The notes: generated by a model not told the origin, from the letters alone. Positions 22,647 to 34,992 are shown, counted from the first letter of the stretch. The stretch: DNA of 64,000 nt from Isoperla grammatica (GCA_945910005.1 OX246743.1:36921398-36985397), one strand, 5' to 3'. Program-made: numbers and translations.

Positions 22647-25579
22647 ATTTATTTATGTGCCTCTTTGCTAAGGCGGCTTTAAAATTGTCGATTATAAATA
22701 TGTCAGTATTCGATAAATTTTGACCTTTTAATTGTTGTTACATCATTTCCTGAAAAGATCTGCTAAAGTGGAATACTGGATTTCTTCCTATCCGGTTCCA
22801 GCTACCACATCCTAGTTGGTCTTGGTCACTAGGACGTATTTGTCTTATCTATTCTTCGAACGGAAATGCTAAAATAAATCTATCTAAAATATGGCAAATG
22901 CTTTGAGTGTGTGTATGCGACATTGTGTTCAATAAAACCAATATGGTATCTAGAAATAAAGATAATTATCCTTTGCTAACTATTACCAAGCTAACAAAAG
23001 TGACAAGTCCAATGATACACACTAAGGGCCGTGTGCACAGGTAAGTGTCAAGTAAAGTACAGGATATATTGCTATGGAATTGTTGTATTACATTCTATTT
23101 TTCATAAGAAACACAAACTCCATAATAACCATTAATAAATCACATATTTAACTTGACTGTGCATTCCTCCTTTAAATGCTCAACTTCTCTATAGCTGTTC
23201 TTAAGGTCTTCTTAAAACAGCTCTATTAGTGGTAATTTATTCAACTATGTATTGGAATTCTAAAATCTCCAAACGCAGTGGTTAGTGAAGTGGAAAACCA
23301 TCTTTACGAATACATAATAAAACGTCACGAATCTATTTATTTTCGATGCGAAATCGCATATACGAAACGAGTATGAAATTAGAATGATAATATGGTTAAG
23401 TAATACTTTTTATAATCAATATTTTTCAATTAAGACTAGTTATGATGGGGTTATCGTTCCTTCATCCAATGACTCATCAGCTGGGGAGTTCCTAAATTAG
23501 CAGCTTCTTGTTTAGTGTTTGACTTGTGTGGTTCAAGGACTGTGATTCGCAAATAACAACAATTCGCTTTATAGTTTTCAATAAAAACACTATCAATGAC
23601 ATCATGTAGATCAACGAAGAGTGCTAAATATAAGCCTACTACTAGAAGCGTTAACATCTGCCGATGTTATATTCAGAACAGGATTTAAACGAAAATAAGC
23701 ATTCATTACTTTACCAATTCATTTCAATGAAATGTACTTTATTAATTGAAAACAGGACTTTATAATTTTTATTATCTACCACTACAATGAGTTTTAACTA
23801 TAGAATTCTACTTGACCTACACAATGATTGGTGAGTTGGTTAGTTATCACAGTTAGTTATACTTAAAAAGAGTGTTGAATAATTTGGCTTTAAAATGTTT
23901 TTAACCCAAAATAAAATAAAAATGTCATCCTCTAGAGTTTTTAGTACTCTCTTTTATGAATGGGCTTTTATTCCAATATATATTTCCTTTTTCAGATGTT
24001 CTTAATTAGATGTAAAATGTCAGACATACAGCGTTAAATGCAACCAGAGTAAACTGAATGAATGTATGCACTCATTTCTCATTCATGTTTTCAAGTACAG
24101 ATAAATACATCAATCAACAACAACAAATAAACAAATGATAAATTACATTTTTTCCACATATCATCGTGATCTATGTTTATTTTGCCCTGATAATTAGTTG
24201 AATGACTTCTGATTTATGCAACTTATCTGAGATAGACGATACGGCTGAGCAAGATTGATAGCTCATATAAGTAGTAATGCGACCGTAATTGGCTGTTAAG
24301 TGAAATGTCTGGGAGCAAGTACAGTATAATGAATGCAATTGCTACTCGTGATTACTCTCCACTTCTAGTGGGTAAAGATATCTCTACGTCAAAAACAGCA
24401 CAAAATTTTCACTTTTAAATTATATCACAAGAATGGGCTTCGAAATCGAAAATCTGAATCAACAGCGCATTGTGGTTTAGTAAGCCTTACACATTGTATG
24501 TTCTAAGTTGTGACATATTATAATCAGTATGTTTTTTTTTATAAATAATTAATTTTATTACTAATTATCGAATTATAATCAAAGTACTACGCTAATGGTT
24601 ATAATATTTTATTCAGCTGTAGGGCTTACCAAAGCACAGTGCGCTGCTTATTTAGATTTTCGATTTCTTGTTGCAATCTTGAGATATAATGATGAGCATT
24701 TTCTGTGGTTTTGACGTAGAAACTAAGAATCATGATAAAGTGCGTATTCATGTTTAAAAATCACGTTTCATGAAGGGGCCAATTTGCGTTTTGGAATCAT
24801 CCTTATTGGTAGAAACATGAAACATAATATAGAGTATTTCCTTTTTATTTTCTGCTTGTAATACCGCCACTGAATACTCAAAGAATACTGTCGTGTGAAG
24901 ATCTTACGAGGGAGGAAAACTCTTATTATAAAAGCCGCGCAACATTTGCGTTTTTTGGTCATGTATTTAGAAAGCCACACAACATTGAAAAAAGTGAACA
25001 ATAAGCACTATTTGCTTTCGTCTGCTTGAAAAAATTATGTTAGTTTGTACTTTGAAGTAATAATAATTGCCATTTATAATGTATTTTTAAATTAAGTTTA
25101 CTAAAAGTACAGTTTTAATGACTCAAAACTAACTTAAGTTGTTCCACTTAATATTGATTTCTTACGAAACCTAATTGTGCGTATCGGTGACTTTTTCAAT
25201 GTTACTTTCTTGAGATATCACCAAAAAAACGCAACAAAATTTCACGCGTCTTTTATACCAAGAGTATCAGCTCTCCTTCTTCATAATTGAAGCTACATTC
25301 GTAAGACTCTATTATTAATGCAACTGTCGTGAGGAGTCAACAAGGATTTCATGACGTCACTACACAAAATGTCAAATGTTATTTCACGCGCTAATATTAA
25401 TAGTTGACACGTTCCACTTGATTCATTTGCACGCGTTACAAGTCACACCCTACCCCTCTCCCCCCCCCCTCTACACCCTATCCTATCGATTACATCAACT
25501 GAACATAATAGCATTGCCAGTTGATGCAAATGATGTAACTCACTATCCCGACAGCGGAAAACGAATGATTTGACCTTAA
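22647..25579. other. no recognised gene
   Basis: Unassigned AT-rich sequence with a short C run at about 25460-25470. Open frames at 23451-23657 and 24768-25001 resemble no known family. Confidence 0.5.
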
Positions 25580-25764
25580 TAGTGACCTGTTCTCCCCCTT
25601 TTTTCTGGAACTGCACGATACGATTACAATTATAAGCTCATGGCTATTTCGAACCCATACATCTATCTATCTCTATGATGTTATGCTTTGGTCGTGCCAA
25701 ATGACATCATTGTATAAGCCATTGTTAGCTCTTAGCACAGTCATCGATTGGGTCCCTGATTAAA

Positions 25765-26485
25765 TATAGGGAGTATTCACGTGACGTCACATTGGCTATA
25801 AAAAGGAGGCCAAAATGTATGTTGACATAAGCTGTTAGTAAAAAACGAATATGCTTACCAAAAAACATAAAAATTTTAGCATGTATATCCCCTGATAAAG
25901 TTTTGAATGAAAATGATTATTATAATATGCTATTGTAAACGATTAAAAAAGTGTATTTATGTTGTGTGGCTTTCAAGTAATAATAGCAAACCAGTTAAGG
26001 CCGACTCACAATTGAATTAACAGTTGTAATAAGAAACAGTGAAATAGTGAAATAACAAGCAATTCTGGTTCACAACCGACGACTAGTTGCTTACTTCAGT
26101 AGTCAAAGCAGCGCCTTAATTGTGTACTTACCATCATTGACTATAGCAGCAAAATATCCGGTGCCACTGTTTTTGTTTTGATTTCCGTAGTTGACCTTCT
26201 AGTATGGCTCTTCTGCGTTATGATTGGTTCGTCATAAGGTGCATCCTGGGAAGTTGAAATAAGAAATGGAATTGATTCAATTCTTATGACTATCTCAATC
26301 CACTGTGACAGTTGTGAACCGTACAGCATTGTTATTGCATGTTCCAATTCGCTTAAACCTTATTGCTATTTCACTATTGCAACTCTTATTTCAATTGTGA
26401 ATAGGGCTTTAGAGAACAGTTGAATTTGTACCAAACGCCGTCTGAAACACTGTAACGAAATACGCGCTATGTGAATGTCCCTATA
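25765..26485. mobile_element. TIR element with a promoter-like left end
   Basis: TATAGGG at 25765 and CCCTATA ending at 26485 are inverted, and similarity extends through ATTCAC on both sides. Just inside the left end are CACGTGACGTCAC, ATTGG and CTATAAAAAG (25778-25804). These resemble E-box/CRE, CCAAT and TATA motifs. No transposase is encoded, and the body is itself interrupted by another MITE. Confidence 0.65.
25997..26410. mobile_element. nested MITE H5, TTA target duplication
   Basis: The left end AGGCCGACTCACAATTGAA mirrors the right end CAATTGTGAATAGGGCT. Subterminal GTGAAATAGTGAAATAAC mirrors GCTATTTCACTATTGC. TTA borders both sides. The element lies wholly inside the one at 25765-26485, so it inserted later. 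Non-coding. Confidence 0.8.
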
Positions 26486-26821
26486 GTGACATGTATTCCA
26501 TTCCCCCTCTTTCCTGGAGCTGCACGATACGATTCGATTATAATAATAAGCTCATGGCTATTTCGAACCAATATATCTATATCTATAATGTTATGCTTTG
26601 GTCGTGCCAAATGACATCACTGTAAGCCATTGTTAGCACAATGATCGATTGGGCCTGTGATTCGATTACACGCAATGGTATAACATGGGTGGAACAATTT
26701 AAGTTCGGATTTATTATAGCGACATAAGCCGAGTTGCATATTATGTCTTAACTTAGTTGATAACGAAATCAATGTGATTAAAGCTTGTTTACATTATCTT
26801 TTAATGTTCTTGTTTGAGTTA

Positions 26822-26968
26822 AGTCCAGTCTTACAGTGTCCCAATAACTACTTAATCGACGAATAGCTTGTTGTCTTCATGGCAACGACCAATCAAAACC
26901 CTTGAAATCCTCCAAATAGCTTAATTGCTACAAATATCTTTCTTAATAGGAGATTGTAAGACTGGCAC
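26822..26968. mobile_element. MITE H2, copy 2
   Basis: Left GTCCAGTCTTACAGTGTCCC and right GATTGTAAGACTGGCAC are inverted. The interior (CGACGAATAGCTTGTTGTC, GGCAACGACCAATCAAAACC) is the reverse complement of the copy at 17791-17937. TTA/TAA flanks it. Confidence 0.85.
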
Positions 26969-28700
26969 TTAATGATGTAAATAAAATAAGGTAAATGAAG
27001 CTTAATGTAATTTATGCTAACAAACTGTGAAAGGGAAAATATAGAGTCGTCTCGAAGAATATTACAGACGCTTAAATGCTTAAATAATAATAAAAACTAC
27101 ATGATAATTATTAAAGACATAATATTTTAGTTTTTTTTTTAATTTTTAACATCCTCATAAACGTAATCGTATTCTCTTCGTGATGTACGATATAATTTCA
27201 ATCAAGAAGCATGATAATATGCATTTAAAACATGTTTGAGATAATTCATTGGATACCACAATAATTAACATTAAAACATGCTTCAAAGAGCGGTATGTAC
27301 AGTCTTAACGATAGTATGGTAATAAAATTATAAATAAGGTAGTAGTATTGTATTGTGTAGTAATAATTCAAATATCTTGTTTCTAATACGTTACGACACC
27401 GGCAGATTTAAATGCTATTATTATATTATACGTTAGTAAATTTTCTATTACTGTTCTACCTATTCTATTTTCTTAATATAATAAGTCATTTTATTGTTCT
27501 CTGTCTTCAGTAGTACCGCACTTACAACAATACAAATACAATGGGTAAAAATAAAATATATAACCATAAGAGCAGTAAGAGCATATTGTGTTGTTCAGTC
27601 TCAGATTCTTTTATGACATATAACATTGATGGAAAATTATGATATTTTAATACATATTCTAAGTATTTTGAAATAATTAAGCGTAGAATATCAAGATTGG
27701 AAATCATACCGACACACAATATGTACTTGTGCGTGGAAAAAGAGATAGAATTAGTTGTTTTCTTGGAATATAATGAAGTAGAAGATATTATCCAGGCAGA
27801 AAACATTTTGTCGATGGTGTGCAAAACACAAAATTAATTGAACATTTTATTATACGGATAATAAGAAAATCTAAGATTTAAAATTGCCCCGAAACTAAAA
27901 CACACGCGTTGATCATTTCTAGATGCTGGTAAATATTACGGCCTGTCACGATTTTCAAGCGATTATCCTACGACAACCTAACTAGAACTTTACCAGTAGG
28001 GGAAAATCCATATATTTCTATACATTTCTATACATACTACGTTTCAGTTTAATAGCTGGAATAACCTAATATTATCTTTTTATCAGTGTGCAGCTCACCA
28101 TCTGTTGACCTAACATTATAGTTATCAATGTCAATTAGATGTGGCTAAGTGTTGGGTTGTCTCTGAAACAAGTAATAAATTCAATATAATTTATCTTATT
28201 AGTAAAAATAACGATAAGAAATTTATGGACGCCATTGCATAATTTGGTAATTAATTTTAGTTATCACTGCATTAACAAGATAACCTTATAATGTCAGTTG
28301 TTACACAGATAATGTATTTACTAACTCTTCTAAAAATGTATAAACTCCGTTATTTGGTCTTGTATGGTGAATATGTTTATAGTAGCCGTACATTCCGTAA
28401 CGAAATACTAACATTTTAGTATAGAAGGGAAATCATCAGTTAAATATATTATAGTAATTTTACAACTCATTACTGTTTTTCATGTATTGAGCGACAAAAT
28501 AAGTAATTTAATTCAATCTCCTTTAAACTTTTTTTTAAAGAAATTATTGTAAGATAATTATTACTTTTATTTCATTTGTGTTTTTATTGAATTGTGCTAT
28601 TTTTAACACCATATAATATCATAAAAACAGTCTTTCGATTTTCTCTTATTTTTTTTTATTTTTTTATTCTACATGTAAATTGTGTTATATTTCATGACTT
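26969..28700. other. no recognised gene
   Basis: Very AT-rich. A 100-codon minus-strand frame at 27522-27824 is hydrophobic at its end and matches no family I know. Confidence 0.5.
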
Positions 28701-28711
28701 CTTGTTCATAG

Positions 28712-28773
28712 TTTCCTTATCACACAACCCCCACTTCAAACGAGAGCGGTTCGCCAACGAAGCATCGCTGCAA
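28712..28773 (+). other. weak candidate exon in a CpG-richer island
   Basis: An acceptor-like CTTGTTCATAG precedes a 62-base open segment, which ends CAA before a consensus donor GTGAGT at 28774. It would encode a short peptide containing KRERFANEASLQ. The following ~130 bp are unusually rich in CG dinucleotides. No partner exon or homologue is apparent, so this is only a lead. Confidence 0.15.
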
Positions 28774-28969
28774 GTGAGTATAGAGAACGATGCAGTGGCT
28801 CCTCGTCCATAGAGCGCCACTAAAACGTCGAGTACACAGTACGGATGCGCGCCGCTGTTTTGGCCCACGGATAATGCGATCGTGGTCGAGACGTTGAATT
28901 ACCTAACTAAAAGCGTCGCAGGATGTTTGGGCGAATATAATCGTGGGAATGTCTGGACTGCACCTTGTC

Positions 28970-29135
28970 TGGTGACTCACTGGTCATTGGGGTATTTTCA
29001 ATACTAGGACGGGAATAAATGCCAGTATTCCCTTGATAATATCACCGTTAACTTCAGTTAGAATCGCTACTAGCGGGAATCAAACCCCAATCCTCCTAGC
29101 CAACGGTTAAGCCACGGTCGCTTAGCCGGTTCCCA
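28970..29135 (-). mobile_element. tRNA-derived SINE remnant
   Basis: The minus strand shows GGCTAAGCGACCGTGGCTTA (A-box-like) followed by GGGTTTGATTCCCGC (B box) in the spacing of a tRNA head. The downstream body is not shared with family A. It is not a functional tRNA: the stems do not close. Confidence 0.5.
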
Positions 29136-29224
29136 TACTGTCCAATCACTGATTCATATGTTTCGTATTTGAAATATCGATCTTTGATTGGTTACCGCTC
29201 ACTCGTCGATGGTGTTTGGAGCCT

Positions 29225-29308
29225 ACAGGGTGGGTTTAGTCGCTTTAAATTAAAGACCCCCACTGTAAATCAGTTTCGTTACTGAGTGGGTAGACCCTAA
29301 ATGTGAAT

Positions 29309-29339
<31 letters not shown>

Positions 29340-29340
29340 C
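29225..29340 (+). mobile_element. 3' tail of the LINE family seen at 16.2 kb, with (ATTT)n
   Basis: CTGTAAATCAGTTTCGTTAC, followed by GTGGGTAGACCCTAAAT, parallels 16210-16250. It ends in a run of ATTT units (29306-29339). Only the 3' end is present, as is usual for 5'-truncated LINE copies. Confidence 0.6.
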
Positions 29341-29342
29341 GA

Positions 29343-29652
29343 ACACAGAATTTAAGCAACCTCGGGCTAGGTCAGGAGGTGGATGGGTGACCACTCTGCT
29401 CTGAAACACTAGTTACCGTTGGTTTGGAGGGTTCGAAAGCTTGTGTAACAGTTTCGTTCTTCTCGTCAACTGCTCGCCAGTCCAGGTTAGTGGAGGAACC
29501 TATACGACTGGTCAAAGTTACACCGTCCTTTCGGATGGGACGTAAAGCCGATGGTCCCCTTGGTACTTTTCGACAGCAGTAGGCTACGTGCCGGTACCAG
29601 GCTTCCCCTCCTCCCTTCCTCGTTATCATTCATCAATCATCACTCATCACTC
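29343..29652 (+). mobile_element. 5S rRNA-derived SINE (SINE3 type)
   Basis: TTTAAGCAACCTCGGGC at 29351-29367 and GGATGGGTGACC at 29381-29392 match the A-box/intermediate and C-box parts of the eukaryotic 5S rRNA internal promoter, in the right order and spacing. The body that follows (CCTTTCGGATGGGACGTAAA) is unrelated to 5S rRNA. The element ends in ATCAATCATCACTCATCA-type repeats. A 5S head with a foreign body defines SINE3 elements. The region before the A box is eroded, so this is not a 5S gene. Confidence 0.8.
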
Positions 29653-29654
29653 AT

Positions 29655-32126
29655 AGGGCATTGTGCCCTACACTGACTTTTGATAGAACTAAATCACAAA
29701 ACGGTTGAAAATAATACAGTAAATGGAAGTAATGTTTTTTTAGTCTTTTTAGTTAATACTTTCAGTAAAGTATTTGCAATAATGGTGCTGTAAGCTATTA
29801 TCAATATATTTTTTAAAACACAATTGAGAACAAAAACACACTTTCTACAAATAATAAAATTACAAAAAGAATTACATGAACGTATACATAAAATATGATT
29901 GCATATAATGAAAATGTTGAATGGATGATTATTGAAGGTTGAATCATTTATGATGCTACAGGGGTGTGAAAAGCATGATAACGGTCAGGAATGAATGAAA
30001 CAATATTTATTCAATAATAATATTAAGTTATTAATAATTTTAATATTTATAAATATTAATTTAAATATTTTCGGTATTGGGATGTCTGGAGTCGTCATAT
30101 TCCTATACAACCTGCACAAACGGGCTAAAGCAAGTGAAGTATATCTATATTCTGCATTTAAATTCATGGCATCGCATCGTAAAGCAGCAGCCTGCCCACC
30201 TATCACTCCACATTCTTTTAATACCCGTATTGAACGTGTCATGTCACTTCAAAAGCGGTGCGCCTGCCTTCTTTATTGGTTTTTTGTTTTTCAAAACGTT
30301 TTGACACCTTTCATTTATAGAAGTCTCTCTATTTTGGCCGACGTCTATCTAACGCGCCTCGTTTCCTTTTCGCATTGATTCGTTTACACAGAACTAGTTG
30401 TCACGAGCGCCAACTTAATGACGCGTAAACACGAATTAATAATATGCATTACGCAGCTTTGACGCTCTAATAACGGCTAACCGACCAATCAAATTGTCGG
30501 TTTGTGTTCACTGACAATAATTAGCGAATTCAAACAATTCAGTCACGCTGAATATATTATTTCGAGTGATTTAAATAACTTTACGAAATTGACATATTAG
30601 TTTTGATTAAAATTAAGGGGTTTAGGGAAATTTGAATTTCATGAAATGGTGTGCTAGTGATATAATTAATCATGTATATGCACTTGTATTCTGTAATTTG
30701 GTCTGGGTTACTACACAATTGATGTAGGTGTTATAAAATGCAAACAATATATAGACAGAGCTGACAATAGACTTACAATAGTTGTAATTATGATGTTCCT
30801 GGATGCTGTTATATCTAGATCTGCCAAATAGTTTCCTACTTTCATTTTTAATAGATCGTCTTATTAAAATTTGAATCTGTATGTTATCTTTACCAGAAAC
30901 GCACTCGAAAACGGTTTTACACATGAGAAAAGTAAGGTAAAGCAACGCCGTCCAACTCGTATTATACACCTAACCTTCATTAATCTTAGATACAACTTAC
31001 AAACAAGAATAAACCAAAATACCTCACTACACTAGTACGTATTCTATTCTACACACTGTAACATTATTCATGCCATTGTTTTAGAGTTTGCAAAGTGTTC
31101 TGTCTTTCTAAAGTCTACTTTTAACTTCATCATGTCCCATTTTAGTGATACCATTTAATTTAACAGCTACTTGGTTGGCATAATTACAGAGTACTATAGT
31201 TAACTAGCGATTGTGCACAAGAACCATAACACATTACAGTATAAATTAACTTCAAAACAAAACAAAACACATGTTACATGCATCAACTGAAGCCAGCAAA
31301 ACGAATTGGACAGACTGTCACTTACAACACTCATATCTTAATATTAAGTGAAGCAATTAAGTGACGAGCGGTACTTGGAGGTGTTAAAGTGTCACTTAAA
31401 CATGATTACTTGTTATTAATATGTCGCTCATTCAAAGTCGTCCGCGCATAACCGGTTTAGTGGTCAAGTACCAGAAGAGAACATAAAAATACTGTTTGGA
31501 ATAATAAACAGGGATAATAAGTTTAGTACATGTCTGTAATGTGGAGCTATAGCCAACAGTTCTTGGAATCGTAATTAAAGTACACTAGATTATTTTGGGG
31601 CCAACTGCCAGAAACAATAAAGTGCATGTTTATATTTAATTACTGATACTCTTGAATACTTATTTCCGTCGAGAGAGAGTGCAAAGTAGTTGGGATAGCC
31701 AAATTTCTAGTAAGATTCACATCATCCGATAAGTTACGCAACAATTAAAAATAATTTGTCTAACAAATACACAGTACACACCATGGCTGCATCACATGTG
31801 GCCCTCTCAGTACATAACGTTCTGAAATTTAACAAAATTCGATTTGACTTTGTTTGTTGAAGATTTTTGTTTGTTGACGTATAAAATGCGCTTACAATGT
31901 TTCACTGGATGTCCCATACGTTTCACCCCGCAGAAGTATTCCCCCCCCCCCCCCCCCTTTCATCTGACAATAGTGACGGTTCTGATAGTGATTCTGAATG
32001 AGTTCTGAATACGTTTACACTGGTTTCAGTTGTTAGAAGAAGGCGATGAGCCAATCACCGCCTTGTATTCGCCTTCAGTAACGACCTGAACCGCTGTTCA
32101 ATTTATCGTAGCCCATACAGAATAGC
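29655..32126. other. no recognised gene; poly-C run
   Basis: Unassigned. A 17-base C run lies at 31941-31957. Overlapping frames at 29985-30378 on both strands are not family-like. Confidence 0.5.
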
Positions 32127-32128
32127 CC

Positions 32129-32304
32129 TGGACCCTTATTCTGTAATTATGGCCGCTTTGGGTCGAAAGCGGGCGATATGGAAACAATTGCGGTTCCACA
32201 AGAATATAACTGCCTCAATAAGTTCCAATACTAGTGTTATTATTTCTCAATTGTTTCCATATCGGCTCGCATCCAAAGCGGGGTAATAACAGAATAAGGG
32301 CCCT
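32129..32304. mobile_element. MITE with ~60-bp inverted repeats
   Basis: Left GGACCCTTATTCTGTAATTA, GCCGCTTTGGGT and GATATGGAAACAATTG are inverted at the right as CAATTGTTTCCATATCGGC, ATCCAAAGCGG and CAGAATAAGGGCC. CTG borders both ends and may be a 3-bp target duplication. Non-coding. Confidence 0.85.
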
Positions 32305-32305
32305 G

Positions 32306-33470
32306 CTGAACGAACACCCCCCCCCTCCCCCCACAAATATCGTCGCCCACTCTTGTTCGTAAACCATGTGAAACCTCGCGTGTCCGAACCATGTCGTGAA
32401 CGCGCCCTCTGACTGTTTGTATCTCTTATGGATGCGGCGGGCGCGCATGAAGCGATTAGCGTGTTGCTATTTGATGATGCGTTGCGTTACAACTAGGAGG
32501 TGGGTGGCCCGAAACCTTTGGTTTGGTGTAACGAATTTCAATTAATAAATCATCCGAGTTTACGACAAATTATGATGAGCTAACACTTACAACACGGAAG
32601 ATGAGTCTGTCTGTATCCTAACGTGTAGGAGGCGAGGTTGTGTTGTTCTTGAGTGAATCAATGTCGGCACTTTTTATAAATCACTGTGGTGAGAAGATGG
32701 GTGAGGTTCAGAAGAGAGTAATGTATGATTCACTAGAATCATGTACCGGTGTACTTAAATGTAGGTATTCTTGAAAACTGTAATTTTCTTTGGATGATTG
32801 CGTAAGGGTGTATGCTTATATTATCTCACGAGTGTGTATGTGTGTATGTTTGTTTTCTCCTCTACTCATATAACGATCTAAAGCCCCCCCCCCCCCCCCC
32901 CTATACACTTACGTTTTTTTTTTTTTTTTTTTTTTAGCGGTGACTGAACTGGCAGATGTCCATACTTCATTTATTTATTTATTTATTCAATATTTCACAT
33001 ACAGCGTATTCTGCCATTTGGCGTGAAATAATAAACATAACAATAACAACACAGAAACAAGCACAAAGACCACACATTACACATGTGTTTGTTGGCACAA
33101 TACTACATAAAATAAGTCACTACTCGCTTCGTTAATTAACAAACATCACATTTTGTCGACATATCCTTAAGAATGAAATTTTGTGCATGTGTATTTTTTT
33201 TAATCTCCACGGTAATATTATTATCCTTTCAAATTCTCAACTAAGAATTTTTAACCGAGTTACCAATGCCTGGTTATGACGGTGATCGCGCTACACTTCA
33301 TAACAGCAAGGCAGAAAGGTGCAATCGAATAAAAATTATAAAAACACTTTCGGAAATAATACTTTTCGTAGGAAGTCGCTGAGAAAGACGAAGTATAATT
33401 AACAATTAAGTACCCGCGGGTAAATGTTAGCGGAATCGAATAAGCCCTAAGGTAGACGACATTACGACCC
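32306..33470. other. no recognised gene; long homopolymers
   Basis: A C run at 32884-32901 (18) is followed by a T run at 32914-32935 (22). The 32330-32500 segment is GC-richer but shows no assignable frame. Confidence 0.5.
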
Positions 33471-33474
33471 TCCA

Positions 33475-34210
33475 CGCCTCTTCCAAGTCTCGTCCTAGCC
33501 GAGATGTGACTCGTTGGAATCTCGCACTCGACGAGATGTCTGGAAGTTTGCCCGAGACAGTCTCGGAGTGATCACGACACTGACACTGACATTGGTTCTA
33601 AGCTGAAGGACGGTGATGAGTCGTCTGGTTAACGACGCACTTAACGACGAAGTTATAAAGCGACGTCGCCTCGTATGACAAGCAGAGCTGCCGTGGACCT
33701 ATTCTACCGGGTCCTAGACGTGGTTCTAACTAAACGACGTCTAAGTGCAAGTGTAAGTGTATAAGTTATTTTGTATGTTTATTTTATATTTGTATTTTAT
33801 TTATTTGTATAAACTAGTTAATAACATGTTCGATTCGCCTTTACTCAGATTTTTAAACTTTTACGTGCCTACCAGATACACTAGAAGTCAACCTACTTTT
33901 TAGTTTGTATAACAACAGGATTTATATTTTAAAGTGTGCAACTATTGGAAGGTTACAAACCTCTTTTAACTCTTTTGCTAAAATAAAGTGTAAAGAAGTT
34001 GATCTGTTTTGTGACAATTTAATGTGTTTTAGGACTAAAATAATGAACGTGTTAAATAATATGAGATAGAGTTGATATAAATAATGAGTTGACTGTGAGT
34101 GTGTACATCTATGTACATTAATTGTGATCCTTACAAATTTTGTGTTATTTTCAGGTTGCATTACAGTTACACTTGAGGAGTTTAAACTCTGTTGTAAATA
34201 AAGGCTATTA
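33475..34210 (+). other. CpG-richer island with TATA and polyadenylation signals
   Basis: From 33480 to 33745 CG dinucleotides are frequent compared with the surroundings. TTATAAAG lies at about 33652-33659, and AATAAAGGCTATTATTATTA occurs at about 34197. This order (promoter, then poly-A signal, no ORF) resembles a solo LTR or a small non-coding transcription unit. I could not define TG...CA ends or a target duplication. Confidence 0.3.
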
Positions 34211-34320
34211 TTATTATAAGTAAGTGTGCGTAAATGTGTATACTAATGTAAGTGCAAGTGCTAATGCGCATGAGTGACTGTTTTGTATAAGTGTAGGTGC
34301 AAGTATAAGTGTAATGTGTA

Positions 34321-34512
34321 ATGCCCAAACCACAATTGTCAGCATCGTCATTGTAATCGGGATCGGGATCGCAATCGTCATTTTCTCATGCTAAATCATA
34401 ACGACATTACGATTTCATTGTGAACACCGCCATAAGAACCATGTAAGTTAACTTTTTCATGATTTCCGGTTTGCGATTACAATCCCAATACCGAAAACTG
34501 TTGGTAAGCCTT
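34321..34512. mobile_element. MITE H4, copy 2
   Basis: Aligns along its length with 21718-21909. Left GCCCAAACCACAATTG and right CTGTTGGTAAGCC are imperfectly inverted, with TAA on both sides. It sits within a degenerate GTAAGTG-rich repeat tract that resumes on its far side. Confidence 0.85.
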
Positions 34513-34591
34513 AAGTATACACATATAATTGTAAATACAAGGTTATATATTTGAATGTAGGTGTATAGATGTGTGCTAGTGGTAAGTGCAA

Positions 34592-34637
34592 GTGTGCGTG
34601 TGCGTGTGCGTGTGCGTGTGCGTGTGCGTGTGCGTGT
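34592..34637 (+). repeat. (GTGTGC)n microsatellite
   Basis: Seven to eight GTGTGC units run in tandem. The Arg-Thr and Ala-His repeats in minus-strand frames across it are artefacts of the repeat. Confidence 0.95.
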
Positions 34638-34992
34638 CGTTGACTCGAACTCAAGTAGCTTACATTTACAAGCAAGGCTACTCGACCGAAGTCTGAGTAC
34701 ACACAACACACAGGTGTTGATGATTGCATCTTAACCTAAGAGGACAAACCAAACCCAAGTATACGCGGGATCGTAAAACAGGTGTTTGGTCGTTGATTGT
34801 GTGTGTGCATGGAAGAACTTAACGCGTTTCGTAATCATGCATACTTTGACCTTTCTTGACCGTGAGAAAATAATGCACCTTTCCCATAATTTATGCTACT
34901 ACAGCAACTCATTTTGAGAACCGATAGGACGCAAACTTTGAGAAAATTTTTATTGTTCAGCGGGTTTTTAAAATAACTTTTTCCTTCTATAC

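Larger units (their letters stand above)
25580..26665 (+). repeat. direct repeats (~170 bp) flanking a transposon
   Basis: Segments 25585-25762 and 26486-26665 share AGTGAC, CTGCACGATACGATT, AGCTCATGGCTATTTCGAAC, ATGCTTTGGTCGTGCCAAAT and GATCGATTGGG in order. They flank a 721-bp TIR-bounded insert. The direct repeats lack the TG...CA ends of LTRs and no primer-binding site is evident. A duplication around a transposon is therefore more likely than a miniature LTR element. Confidence 0.8.

Noticed and set aside
25580..26665. Miniature LTR retrotransposon
   Set aside because: The direct repeats lack TG...CA ends, there is no primer-binding site or polypurine tract, and the internal part has its own inverted ends.
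29351..29392. Possible 5S rRNA gene
   Set aside because: Only the internal-promoter part matches; the 5' portion and the 3' stem are absent, so it is a SINE head.
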